A DNA stretch of 64,000 nt from Nocardia aurantia (GTDB lineage: Bacteria; Actinomycetota; Actinomycetes; Mycobacteriales; Mycobacteriaceae). The stretch covers positions 124,001-188,000 of the forward strand of contig NZ_WEGI01000004.1 of the NCBI RefSeq assembly GCF_009604425.1. The letters are read 5' to 3'. Numbering within the stretch: the first letter of the stretch is position 1; each line of letters starts with the position of its first letter. This document shows, piece by piece, positions 53,291 to 60,356 of this stretch. The notes below the pieces were generated by a model. The model was not told the DNA's origin, ran no database searches, and saw nothing but the letters and a program-made list of their open reading frames with translations. A program made the translations under genes and the position numbers.

Positions 53291-54124
53291 GTGGCGCTAC
53301 TGCTGATACTTCTGGTTCTCGTTCTGCTGGTATTCCTCGCGGCGACGTTCGTCAGCCGGGGCAACCGCACCCGCGCGGCCACCCAACTGGCGGATGCCAA
53401 GGCGGAGGCGCGGCGGCTCACCGAGCGGCTCGGCGGCCAGGTGTACAACCTGACCGGCACCGACGAGGCCTCCAAGCAGGCCCTCGCCGACGCCGGCGAG
53501 CGGCTCAACGCGGCCGGCTCGCAGATCGACCAGGCGACCACCGTCCCGCAGGTCCGGCTCGCGAAGGAGACGGCCGTGGAGGGCCTCTACTACGTGCGCG
53601 CCGCCCGCACCGCGATGGGCATGGACCCGGGCCCCGCGATTCCGGAACTGGACGGCCAGCGCACGGCCGGCTCGGTCACCGAGGACCGCAGCATCGACTT
53701 CGACGGCCGCCGCATCGAAGCCTCCCCGAACCCCACCGGACGCACTCCCAACTACTACCCGGGCGGCATGGTCTCGGGCCGCCCGGTCCCGGCCGGCTGG
53801 TACTCCGAACCGTGGTGGAAGACCGCCCTGGTCGCCGGCGCCTGGGGTGTCGGCTCGGTCCTCCTGTTCGACGCCCTGTTCAGCGGCATGTCCGGAGTCG
53901 CCTACGGCGCCACCGGTTTCGAGGGCGGCTACGGCGACGGCTACCAGGACGGCTTCGCCGCGGGCGCCGACCAGGACTACTACGGTGGCGGTGACTACAG
54001 CGGCGACTTCGGTGGCGGCTACGACTCCGGTGGCTACGACGGTGGCGGCTACGACTCCGGCGGCTTCGGCGATTTCGGTGGCGGCGATTTCGGCGGTGGC
54101 GGCGGTTTCGACGGCGGCTTCTGA
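53291..54124 (+). CDS. Membrane protein with glycine/tyrosine-rich repetitive C-terminus
   Basis: 277 residues from GTG 53291. An N-terminal membrane helix (LLLILLVLVLLVFLAATFVS) comes first. An Arg/Ala/Glu-rich coiled segment follows, then a second hydrophobic stretch (TALVAGAWGVGSVLLFDALF, about 177-196). The last ~65 residues are low complexity: GGY, YDSGGYDGGGY and GGGDFGGGGGF. It recalls actinobacterial proteins with an uncharacterised N-terminal domain and a Gly-rich tail. Gly/Tyr-rich tails can mediate self-association. Function unknown. Confidence 0.7.
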   Translation: MALLLILLVLVLLVFLAATFVSRGNRTRAATQLADAKAEARRLTERLGGQVYNLTGTDEASKQALADAGERLNAAGSQIDQATTVPQVRLAKETAVEGLYYVRAARTAMGMDPGPAIPELDGQRTAGSVTEDRSIDFDGRRIEASPNPTGRTPNYYPGGMVSGRPVPAGWYSEPWWKTALVAGAWGVGSVLLFDALFSGMSGVAYGATGFEGGYGDGYQDGFAAGADQDYYGGGDYSGDFGGGYDSGGYDGGGYDSGGFGDFGGGDFGGGGGFDGGF

Positions 54125-54294
54125 CCCGCGACCATCCTCCGTTTTCACGGGAATGGCACGGCTGCCGTTCGTCTCGGCACGAGACCGCCGCCGAAGAAAA
54201 TCCGAATTGTGATCCTCTGCACGACAATTCGGAATGCGCCATTCGAGAGAACGGTATTCATGTTCGGCCTTGGGTGGTGGCGTCGTTGGTGGAA

Positions 54295-55128
54295 TTATCC
54301 GGTCGCCTGCTCCCCGTCCGGTTGACAAGTGGGGCACCAGAACAGGTTTCGGGATTCGAGGACGGTGTGGTGGATGGGGGTGGCGCAGATTCGGCAGGGG
54401 TCGCCGGTGCGGCGGTAGACGTAGGTGCGGGGTTTGTTCTCCGCGTAGGAGGGGGCGCCGTGGTCGTGTTCGGGGCGGACCACGACGATCTTGCCGCGGC
54501 GGACGCCCAGGCGCATGAGGTCGACTAGGTCGGTCCACATCTCGTCCCATTCGTCGCGGTGCAGGGCGCGGCCGGTGCGGTGCGGTGAGATGTGGTGGCG
54601 GAACAGGAGTTCCGCGCGGTAGACGTTGCCGATGCCGGCGACGACCGACTGGTCCATCAGCAGCGCGGCGATCGGGCGGGCCGAGCGGTGGATGCGGTGC
54701 CAGGCGCGGTCGGGGTCGGCGTCGCGGCGCAGGGGGTCCGGGCCGAGCCGGGTGGTGAGGGCGGTCACCTCCGGCTCGTGCAGGACCTCGCAGGCGGAGG
54801 GGCCGCGGAGGTCGGTACCCCACAGCGGGCCCTCCGCGCGGCCGGTGCCGATCATCCGCATCCGCACCTGGCCGACCGGATCACCAAGGGGGCCTGCGGT
54901 TTCCGTGAAGGTGCCGTACAGGCCGAGGTGGACGTGCACGAACAGGCCGGACTCGTAGCGGTGCAGCAGATGTTTGCCCCACGCCTCGGCGCGGACCAGG
55001 ACGTGGCCGTCCACCAGGGCCGCGCCGTCGGCGAAGCGGCCCTGCGGGCTGGAGACCCGCACGACGCCACCCGCGAATCGCTTGTGGTGCAGCCGTGCCA
55101 GGCGGTGCAGCGTATGCCCTTCCGGCAT
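54295..55128 (-). CDS. nei2: Fpg/Nei-family DNA glycosylase (Nei2-like)
   Basis: 277 residues from ATG 55128. After Met removal the catalytic Pro1 and Glu2 (PEGHTLHRL) are present. The helix-two-turn-helix IHRSARPIAALLMDQSVVAGIGNVYRAELLF follows, then the C-terminal zinc finger CRICATPI...CPTC. It excises oxidised pyrimidines and nicks the strand. Ten bases separate it from rpiB on the same strand, as in M. tuberculosis (Rv2464c/Rv2465c). Confidence 0.92.
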   Translation of the reverse strand: MPEGHTLHRLARLHHKRFAGGVVRVSSPQGRFADGAALVDGHVLVRAEAWGKHLLHRYESGLFVHVHLGLYGTFTETAGPLGDPVGQVRMRMIGTGRAEGPLWGTDLRGPSACEVLHEPEVTALTTRLGPDPLRRDADPDRAWHRIHRSARPIAALLMDQSVVAGIGNVYRAELLFRHHISPHRTGRALHRDEWDEMWTDLVDLMRLGVRRGKIVVVRPEHDHGAPSYAENKPRTYVYRRTGDPCRICATPIHHTVLESRNLFWCPTCQPDGEQATG

Positions 55129-55137
55129 GGCCGCGGA

Positions 55138-55608
55138 TCAGTTCGGGACGACCGGTGCGACGCCCGTCTTCTCGTAGTCGGCGAGGATGTCGATGCGGCG
55201 CTGGTGCCGCTCCTCACCGGACCACGGGGTGGCCAGGAAGGCGTCGACGATCTGCAGGGCGTCCTCGGTGCTGTGCATCCGGCCGCCGATGCCCATCAGC
55301 TGGGCCTTGTTGTGCTGGCGGGCCAGGCGGGCGGTCTCGACGCTCCAGGCCAGGGCGCAGCGGGCGCCGGGGACCTTGTTGGCGGCGATCTGCTCACCGT
55401 TGCCGCTGCCGCCGATCACGATGCCGAGGCTGCCCTCGTCCGCGACCACGCGCCGCGCGGCGTCGATGCAGAACGCCGGATAATCGTCCAGGGCGTCGTA
55501 TTCGTGTGCACCGCAATCGAATACTTCGTGGCCCGCGCGCTGCAGATGATCCTTGATGTTGTTCTTCAACTCGAAGCCGGCATGGTCGGCACCCAGGTAT
55601 ACGCGCAT
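55138..55608 (-). CDS. rpiB: Ribose-5-phosphate isomerase B
   Basis: 156 residues from ATG 55608. Features are VYLGADHAGFELK, VFDCGAHEYDALDDYPAFC and IGGSGNGEQIAANKVPG. The Ser-Gly-Asn-Gly-Glu loop is the actinobacterial form that uses Glu rather than Cys as the base. It interconverts ribose-5-phosphate and ribulose-5-phosphate. It heads a leftward unit with nei2. Confidence 0.95.
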   Translation of the reverse strand: MRVYLGADHAGFELKNNIKDHLQRAGHEVFDCGAHEYDALDDYPAFCIDAARRVVADEGSLGIVIGGSGNGEQIAANKVPGARCALAWSVETARLARQHNKAQLMGIGGRMHSTEDALQIVDAFLATPWSGEERHQRRIDILADYEKTGVAPVVPN

Positions 55609-55687
55609 GGGTACCGATTGTGTCAGGCGACCGACACGGTATTCGTCGCGGGATCGCGGCCGCGCGGCGCTCGATAGAGTCGGGATC

Positions 55688-56737
55688 ATGTCCGACGAAC
55701 ACTGGCGTCCAACGGCCGCGCAGCCGCCAACACCGGGTTGGAATCCCGTCACCGGGATGACCGGCTGGGATCCGCGGGTGGGGCCGCCGGGATGGGCACA
55801 GCAACAGCCTTACGTACCGCCGCAGATCCCACCGCACCAGCGGGATCGCGGATTGTCACCGTTCGGGATGCCGGCCCGGCACAGCTGGGAGATTCCACTG
55901 CTGGTCGTGGTGATCGTGGTGACGGTCCTGGCCTACCTGGTCGTGATCCTGATGGCCGTGCTGGGACACGTCAACCAGTACAGCCTGCTGCTGTTGTTCG
56001 CGCCGGTGCTGTTGTGGCTGGGCCGTGGCATGAACTATTCGCAGCAGCGGCTGAACGCGGTGCGGATGTCGCCGACCCAGTTCCCGGAGGGCTATCGGCT
56101 TGTGGTGGAGGCCGCCGGGCGGTTCGGGATGGCGAAGGTGCCCGACGCGTACGTGGTGCTGGGCAACGGCCAGATCAACGCCTTCGCCTCCGGGCACGGT
56201 TTCCGGCGGTACGTCTGTGTCTACAGCGATCTGTTCGAAGTGGGTGGCGCGGCCCGCGATCCGGATGCGCTGGCGTTCATCATCGGTCACGAGGTGGGCC
56301 ACATCGCCGCCGGGCACGTCTCCTACTGGCGGCAGTTGGGCATGTTCGTCGTGCCCTTCCTGCCGGTGCTCGGCAACGCGCTGATCCGGTCCCAGGAGTA
56401 CACCGCCGACAATCACGGGTTCTGCAACCGGCACCTCGGGGCGCCCGGCGCGATGCGGACGCTGGCCGCCGGAAAATATCTGAACAGCCTCGTGCACTTC
56501 GACGAGATGGCCGACCGCGCACCTCGGGAGAAGGGTTTCTTCATCTGGGTGGTCAACGCGATGGCCTCGCATCCGGTGCTGACCTGGCGGATGTGGGCGC
56601 TGCGCGATCGTAGCCGCCACGGCAAGCTGTTCCTGCGTCCGAGCGTGCCGCCGCCGGCGCGGTTCGCCGGGCCGCCGCCGGGCTATCCGCCGCCCGGCGG
56701 TCAGTACGGGGAAGTTCCGCCGTACCGGGCACCGTGA
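55688..56737 (+). CDS. M48-family membrane metalloprotease
   Basis: 349 residues from ATG 55688. A Pro/Gly-rich cytoplasmic N-terminus (~65 residues) is followed by two membrane helices (IPLLVVVIVVTVLAYLVVILMAV and YSLLLLFAPVLLWLG). The protease domain has HEVGHIAAGH, with the third zinc ligand in SQEYTADNHG. HtpX-like proteases act in membrane protein quality control. It is divergent from rpiB and 80 bp from it, and overlaps the open frame of the NUDIX gene. Confidence 0.88.
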   Translation: MSDEHWRPTAAQPPTPGWNPVTGMTGWDPRVGPPGWAQQQPYVPPQIPPHQRDRGLSPFGMPARHSWEIPLLVVVIVVTVLAYLVVILMAVLGHVNQYSLLLLFAPVLLWLGRGMNYSQQRLNAVRMSPTQFPEGYRLVVEAAGRFGMAKVPDAYVVLGNGQINAFASGHGFRRYVCVYSDLFEVGGAARDPDALAFIIGHEVGHIAAGHVSYWRQLGMFVVPFLPVLGNALIRSQEYTADNHGFCNRHLGAPGAMRTLAAGKYLNSLVHFDEMADRAPREKGFFIWVVNAMASHPVLTWRMWALRDRSRHGKLFLRPSVPPPARFAGPPPGYPPPGGQYGEVPPYRAP

Positions 56738-56820
56738 CGAAATCTGTTGTCGGACAAGTCGATTCGCGACGAGCACGACGGTCGGTACCGCACCGGGCGG
56801 CGGTGGGGCAGACTGCCGGG

Positions 56821-57297
56821 GTGAGCATGAGGTTCAGTGCGGGCGTGCTGTTGTTCCGGCGGCACGCCGAACTCGAGGTCCTGCTGGGGCATATGGGCGG
56901 TCCGCTGTGGGCGAAGAAGGACGCCGCCGCCTGGTCGATCCCGAAGGGGGAGTATCTGCCCGAGGAGGAGACGGCCGCGGCGGCCGCGGCGCGCGAGTTC
57001 GAGGAGGAGCTCGGTCTCCCGGTGCCGGCGGGGGAGTGGGTGCCGCTGGGCGATGTGCGGTACGGCACCAAACAGGTGACGGTCTGGGCCGTCGAGGGCG
57101 ATCTCGATCCGGCGCTCGTCGTACCCGGGACCTTCGAGATGCAGTGGCCGCCCCGCTCGGGCCGCATGCAAGAGTTCCCCGAGATCGATCGGGCGGCCTG
57201 GTTCGGGCTCGAAACCGCCCGGGAGAAGCTCGTGGCCGGGCAGCGGCCGATTCTCGACCGGATCGCCGAGCACGTCACCGGCGCGCTGCCGCGCTGA
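56821..57297 (+). CDS. NUDIX hydrolase
   Basis: 158 residues from GTG 56821 (VSMRFSAGVLLFRR); ATG 56827 is nearly equivalent, and the frame is open back to 56734. The Nudix box GEYLPEEETAAAAAAREFEEELG matches GX5EX7REUXEEXGU. HMGGPLWAKKDAAAWSIPKGE precedes it. The family hydrolyses nucleoside diphosphates linked to another group; the GGPFWA/KKD type is of unknown specificity. Confidence 0.85.
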   Translation: MSMRFSAGVLLFRRHAELEVLLGHMGGPLWAKKDAAAWSIPKGEYLPEEETAAAAAAREFEEELGLPVPAGEWVPLGDVRYGTKQVTVWAVEGDLDPALVVPGTFEMQWPPRSGRMQEFPEIDRAAWFGLETAREKLVAGQRPILDRIAEHVTGALPR

Positions 57298-57305
57298 CGG
57301 CGCTT

Positions 57306-57321
57306 CCAGCTTTCTCCCAGC
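57306..57321 (+). promoter_or_regulatory. 11-bp-spaced CCAGC direct repeat, site 1
   Basis: TTCCAGCTTTCTCCCAGC: CCAGC begins at 57306 and again at 57317. The same arrangement occurs at 58925/58936 and 60297/60308. An 11-bp period is typical of direct repeats read by OmpR-family response regulators. It lies about 24 bp before the GTG at 57345 and about 110 bp before the kinase gene. Confidence 0.6.
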
Positions 57322-57344
57322 TCCGGTGCGGAACAATGGGGTGC

Positions 57345-57434
57345 GTGAACAGCCCGACGTCGCACGCCGACCTACCCGCCGCCGAGAATCCCCGGCTCGC
57401 CGCCGACGGCCTGCCGCGGACGAGGCGCCGATGA
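57345..57434 (+). CDS. Possible 29-residue coupled ORF ahead of the sensor kinase gene
   Basis: GTG 57345 to TGA 57434, the stop overlapping the kinase start as ATGA. In many operons of this type a response-regulator gene ends in exactly this overlap. Here only a 29-codon frame (NSPTSHADLPAAENP, then LPRTRRR) remains, which could be the two ends of such a gene joined by deletion. Its status as a real gene is uncertain. Confidence 0.35.
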   Translation: MNSPTSHADLPAAENPRLAADGLPRTRRR

Positions 57435-58897
57435 GTCTGCGGCGCCGGGTGTCCTCGATCCCGCTGCGTATCGGTCTGGTGGTCGCGATGGTCACCCTGA
57501 CCGGACTGGTGTTGCTGGCGTGTGGATTCGCGGTCACCTCGTCGCTGTCGAAATCGCTCACCGCTCGCACCGACGATCAGATCACCGACGCGGTGCAGAG
57601 CTGGGCCCGGCCGCGGCCGATGAAACAGGTCGACACCGCGAGCGGACCACGCTGGGTGCCCGCCGATCTGCAGGGCCCGCCGCCACCGCAACCGTCGAAC
57701 GCGGAGCAGCCGCGGCGGTTCTTCGAGGTGCGGTTGTCGCCGAGCGGGGACGTCTATCAGCAGGAGGGTCCGCGGGTGTCCGGGCCGAGGCTGCCGGACA
57801 AGCCGGTGCCCGGACCGGTGACGGTCCCGTCGGTGGACGGGTCCACCTCGTGGCGGATCGTCACGCTGAGCAATCAGTACGGCTCGACGACCGTGGGCCT
57901 CCCGCTGACCGACAATCGCGACACCGTATCCCGGTTGATCGCCTTCGAGCTCGGCACCGGACTGGCCGGACTGCTACTGCTCGGCGCGGCCGGATACCTG
58001 GTGGTGCGGCGCAGCCTGCGCCCGTTGCGGCAGGTGGAGGAGACCGCGGCGGCCATCGCCGGCGGCGATCTCAACCGCCGGGTGCCGGTCCGCAACGTGG
58101 ACACCGAGGTCGACCATCTCGCCCGGTCGCTGAACGCGATGCTCAGCCAGATCCAGTACGGCGTCCACGCCACCGAGGCCTCGGAGGAGGCGGCGCGCCG
58201 ATCCGAGGCGAAGATGCGGCAGTTCGTCGCCGACGCCAGTCACGAGTTGCGCACCCCGCTGACCACGATCCGTGGGTTCGCGGAGCTGTATCGCCAAGGG
58301 GCGAGCCAGGATCCGCGGCTGGTGCTGGAGCGCATCGAGGGCGAGGCCGGCCGGATGAGCCTGCTGGTGGAGGATCTGCTGATGCTGGCCCGGCTGGACG
58401 CGCAGCGGCCGTTGGAACGCCGTCCGGTCGACCTGCTGACATTGGCCGGCGACGCGGTGCACAATGCCCAGGCGATGGCCGCGCAACAGGCCGGGCCGGA
58501 CAGTCCGGCACGGCCGATCTCGCTCGAAATCGCTTCCGGCACGGGAACTCTGGAGGTCCGAGGCGACGAGGCCCGGCTGCGGCAGATACTCGCGAATCTG
58601 CTCGGCAACGCACTGACCCACACGCCGGCCGGCACTCCGGTCACCGTGCGGCTGACGCCGGACGTGGAGCGGGTGCGCATCGACGTCGCCGACAAGGGAC
58701 CGGGGCTGTCCGCGGAGGCCGCGGCGCGGGTGTTCGAACGGTTCTACCGCACCGACACCTCGCGGACCCGGGCCAGCGGCGGCAGCGGGCTGGGACTGTC
58801 GATCGTGCGGGCCCTGGTCACCGCGCACGACGGCGAGGTGAGCGTATCCAGCGAGCCGGGCGCCGGCGCGACCTTCAGCGTCGTCCTACCTCGCTGA
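57431..58897 (+). CDS. Two-component sensor histidine kinase (HAMP, HisKA, HATPase)
   Basis: 488 residues from ATG 57431. Helix 1 (PLRIGLVVAMVTLTGLVLLACGFAV), an external Pro-rich sensor of ~130 residues, then helix 2 (LIAFELGTGLAGLLLLGAAGYLVV) and HAMP (RSLRPLRQVEETAAAIAGGDL). The phospho-acceptor is in FVADASHELRTPLTTIRGFAELYR. The ATP site has RLRQILANLLGNALTHT, VADKGPGLS and GGSGLGLSIV. The fold is that of TcrY/MprB-type kinases. The expected adjacent response regulator is missing. The CCCAGC repeats before this gene and the next two suggest a shared regulon. Confidence 0.92.
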   Translation: MSLRRRVSSIPLRIGLVVAMVTLTGLVLLACGFAVTSSLSKSLTARTDDQITDAVQSWARPRPMKQVDTASGPRWVPADLQGPPPPQPSNAEQPRRFFEVRLSPSGDVYQQEGPRVSGPRLPDKPVPGPVTVPSVDGSTSWRIVTLSNQYGSTTVGLPLTDNRDTVSRLIAFELGTGLAGLLLLGAAGYLVVRRSLRPLRQVEETAAAIAGGDLNRRVPVRNVDTEVDHLARSLNAMLSQIQYGVHATEASEEAARRSEAKMRQFVADASHELRTPLTTIRGFAELYRQGASQDPRLVLERIEGEAGRMSLLVEDLLMLARLDAQRPLERRPVDLLTLAGDAVHNAQAMAAQQAGPDSPARPISLEIASGTGTLEVRGDEARLRQILANLLGNALTHTPAGTPVTVRLTPDVERVRIDVADKGPGLSAEAAARVFERFYRTDTSRTRASGGSGLGLSIVRALVTAHDGEVSVSSEPGAGATFSVVLPR

Positions 58898-58924
58898 CCT
58901 CGGCGAACACGGCACAGCGAGCTC

Positions 58925-58940
58925 CCAGGGTTTATCCAGC
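58925..58940 (+). promoter_or_regulatory. 11-bp-spaced CCAG direct repeat, site 2
   Basis: GCTCCCAGGGTTTATCCAGC: CCAG begins at 58925 and 58936. It lies about 33 bp before the GT2-GtrA gene. See the site at 57306. Confidence 0.55.
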
Positions 58941-58972
58941 GACGCTGCAGCATCCGGCCGCATGCTCGAGTC

Positions 58973-60259
58973 ATGACCGAGATTTCAACCGTTGTTCCCG
59001 CTTTCGATCGCCGCGGTGCGGCGGTTACCGCACCTGTCGTGGACGTGGTGATTCCCGTCTACAACGAGGAGCGTGATCTCGGCGTCTGCGTGCGCCGGCT
59101 GCACGAGTTCCTGCGCGGCGGTTTCCCGTTCACGGCCCGGATCACGATCGCCGACAACGCGTCGACCGACGCCACCCTGGAGGTCGCGCGGCTGATGGCC
59201 GCGGAATTGGACGGGGTGCGGGTGGTGCATCTGGATCGTAAGGGCCGGGGGCGGGCGTTGCGTGCGGTGTGGGAGGCGTCGGATGCGCAGGTGGTGGCGT
59301 ATATGGATGTGGATCTGTCGACGGATCTGAACGCGTTGCTGCCGTTGGTGGCGCCGTTGGTGTCGGGGCATTCGGATCTGGCGATCGGGACGCGGTTGTC
59401 GCGGTCGTCGCGGGTGGTGCGGGGGCCGAAGCGGGAGTTGATTTCGCGGTGTTACAACCTGATTCTGAAGGCGTCGTTGCGGGCGCGGTTCTCGGATGCG
59501 CAGTGCGGGTTCAAGGCGATGCGGGCGGAGGTGGCGCGGCGGTTGTTGCCGTTGGTGGAGGACGGGGAGTGGTTCTTCGACACCGAGTTGCTGGTGCTGG
59601 CGGAGCGGTCGGGGTTGCGGATCCACGAGGTGCCGGTGGATTGGATCGATGATCCGGATTCGCGGGTGGATATCGTCGATACCGCGCGCAAGGATCTGCT
59701 CGGCGTCTGGCGGGTCTCGAAGGGCCTGGCGACCGGAGCGCTCCCGGTGGACGAGCTGCGTGCCGCGATCGGGCGGGAGCCGCTGGTCGACGGGGTGCCG
59801 CTGGGCATGGTCGGGCAGTTGGTGCGATTCGGCATCATCGGCGTGGCGTCGACCCTCGCCTACATGCTGCTGTATGTGTTGTTGCAGCCGCTGGCGGGGG
59901 CTCAGGCGGCCAACTTCCTCTCGCTGCTGATCACGGCCGTCGGCAATACCGCGGCCAATCGCGCGTTCACGTTCGGGGTGCGAGGCTCGACCCGGCTGGT
60001 GTCGCAGCACGTGCAGGGCCTGCTGCTGTTCGGGTTCGCCTGGGTGGTGACCAGTGGCTCGCTGTTCACGCTGCACCGCTGGGCACCGGACGCCGACGTA
60101 CATCTGGAACTGTTCGTGCTGGTGGCGGCCAACCTGGTGGCGACCATCGCCCGCTTCGTGGGCCTGCGGTTCGTGTTCCGCAACGAGGCGCCCGCGGCCG
60201 CGGTGGTGAGCGAACAGGCCGCCACCAACCGGCTCGACCGCGTCTACGCCGACGCCTGA
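58973..60259 (+). CDS. GT2 glycosyltransferase fused to a GtrA-like membrane domain
   Basis: 428 residues from ATG 58973. Residues ~20-260 are a dolichol-phosphate-mannose-synthase-like GT-A domain (VVIPVYNEERDLG, ADNASTDATLEVAR, GRGRALRAVWEASDAQVVAYMDVDLSTD, the DxDLS metal site, QCGFKAMR). Residues ~275-405 form a four-helix GtrA domain (LVRFGIIGVASTLAYMLLYVLL, NTAANRAFTFG). It probably charges polyprenyl phosphate with a sugar for use outside the membrane, by the next gene product. The middle (59220-59690) has unusual C-poor codon use. Confidence 0.88.
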   Translation: MTEISTVVPAFDRRGAAVTAPVVDVVIPVYNEERDLGVCVRRLHEFLRGGFPFTARITIADNASTDATLEVARLMAAELDGVRVVHLDRKGRGRALRAVWEASDAQVVAYMDVDLSTDLNALLPLVAPLVSGHSDLAIGTRLSRSSRVVRGPKRELISRCYNLILKASLRARFSDAQCGFKAMRAEVARRLLPLVEDGEWFFDTELLVLAERSGLRIHEVPVDWIDDPDSRVDIVDTARKDLLGVWRVSKGLATGALPVDELRAAIGREPLVDGVPLGMVGQLVRFGIIGVASTLAYMLLYVLLQPLAGAQAANFLSLLITAVGNTAANRAFTFGVRGSTRLVSQHVQGLLLFGFAWVVTSGSLFTLHRWAPDADVHLELFVLVAANLVATIARFVGLRFVFRNEAPAAAVVSEQAATNRLDRVYADA

Positions 60260-60267
60260 CCCGACCC

Positions 60268-60297
60268 GGAGCCCGGCTCGATCACGAGCCGGGCTCC
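60268..60297 (+). terminator. Hairpin terminator after the GT2 gene
   Basis: GGAGCCCGGCTCG and CGAGCCGGGCTCC pair perfectly over 13 bp around ATCA. It begins eight bases after the stop; its right arm runs into the CCCAG repeat of the next gene. Confidence 0.85.
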
Positions 60298-60312
60298 CAG
60301 CGTTCTCCCAGC
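60297..60312 (+). promoter_or_regulatory. 11-bp-spaced CCAGC direct repeat, site 3
   Basis: CTCCCAGCGTTCTCCCAGC: CCAGC begins at 60297 and 60308, the closest match to site 1. It lies about 45 bp before the start of the PMT-type glycosyltransferase gene. Confidence 0.6.
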
Positions 60313-60356
60313 CTCGTCGCAGCGGCCGACAGAGTCGGTCTGCGAGGCTGGGCGCC

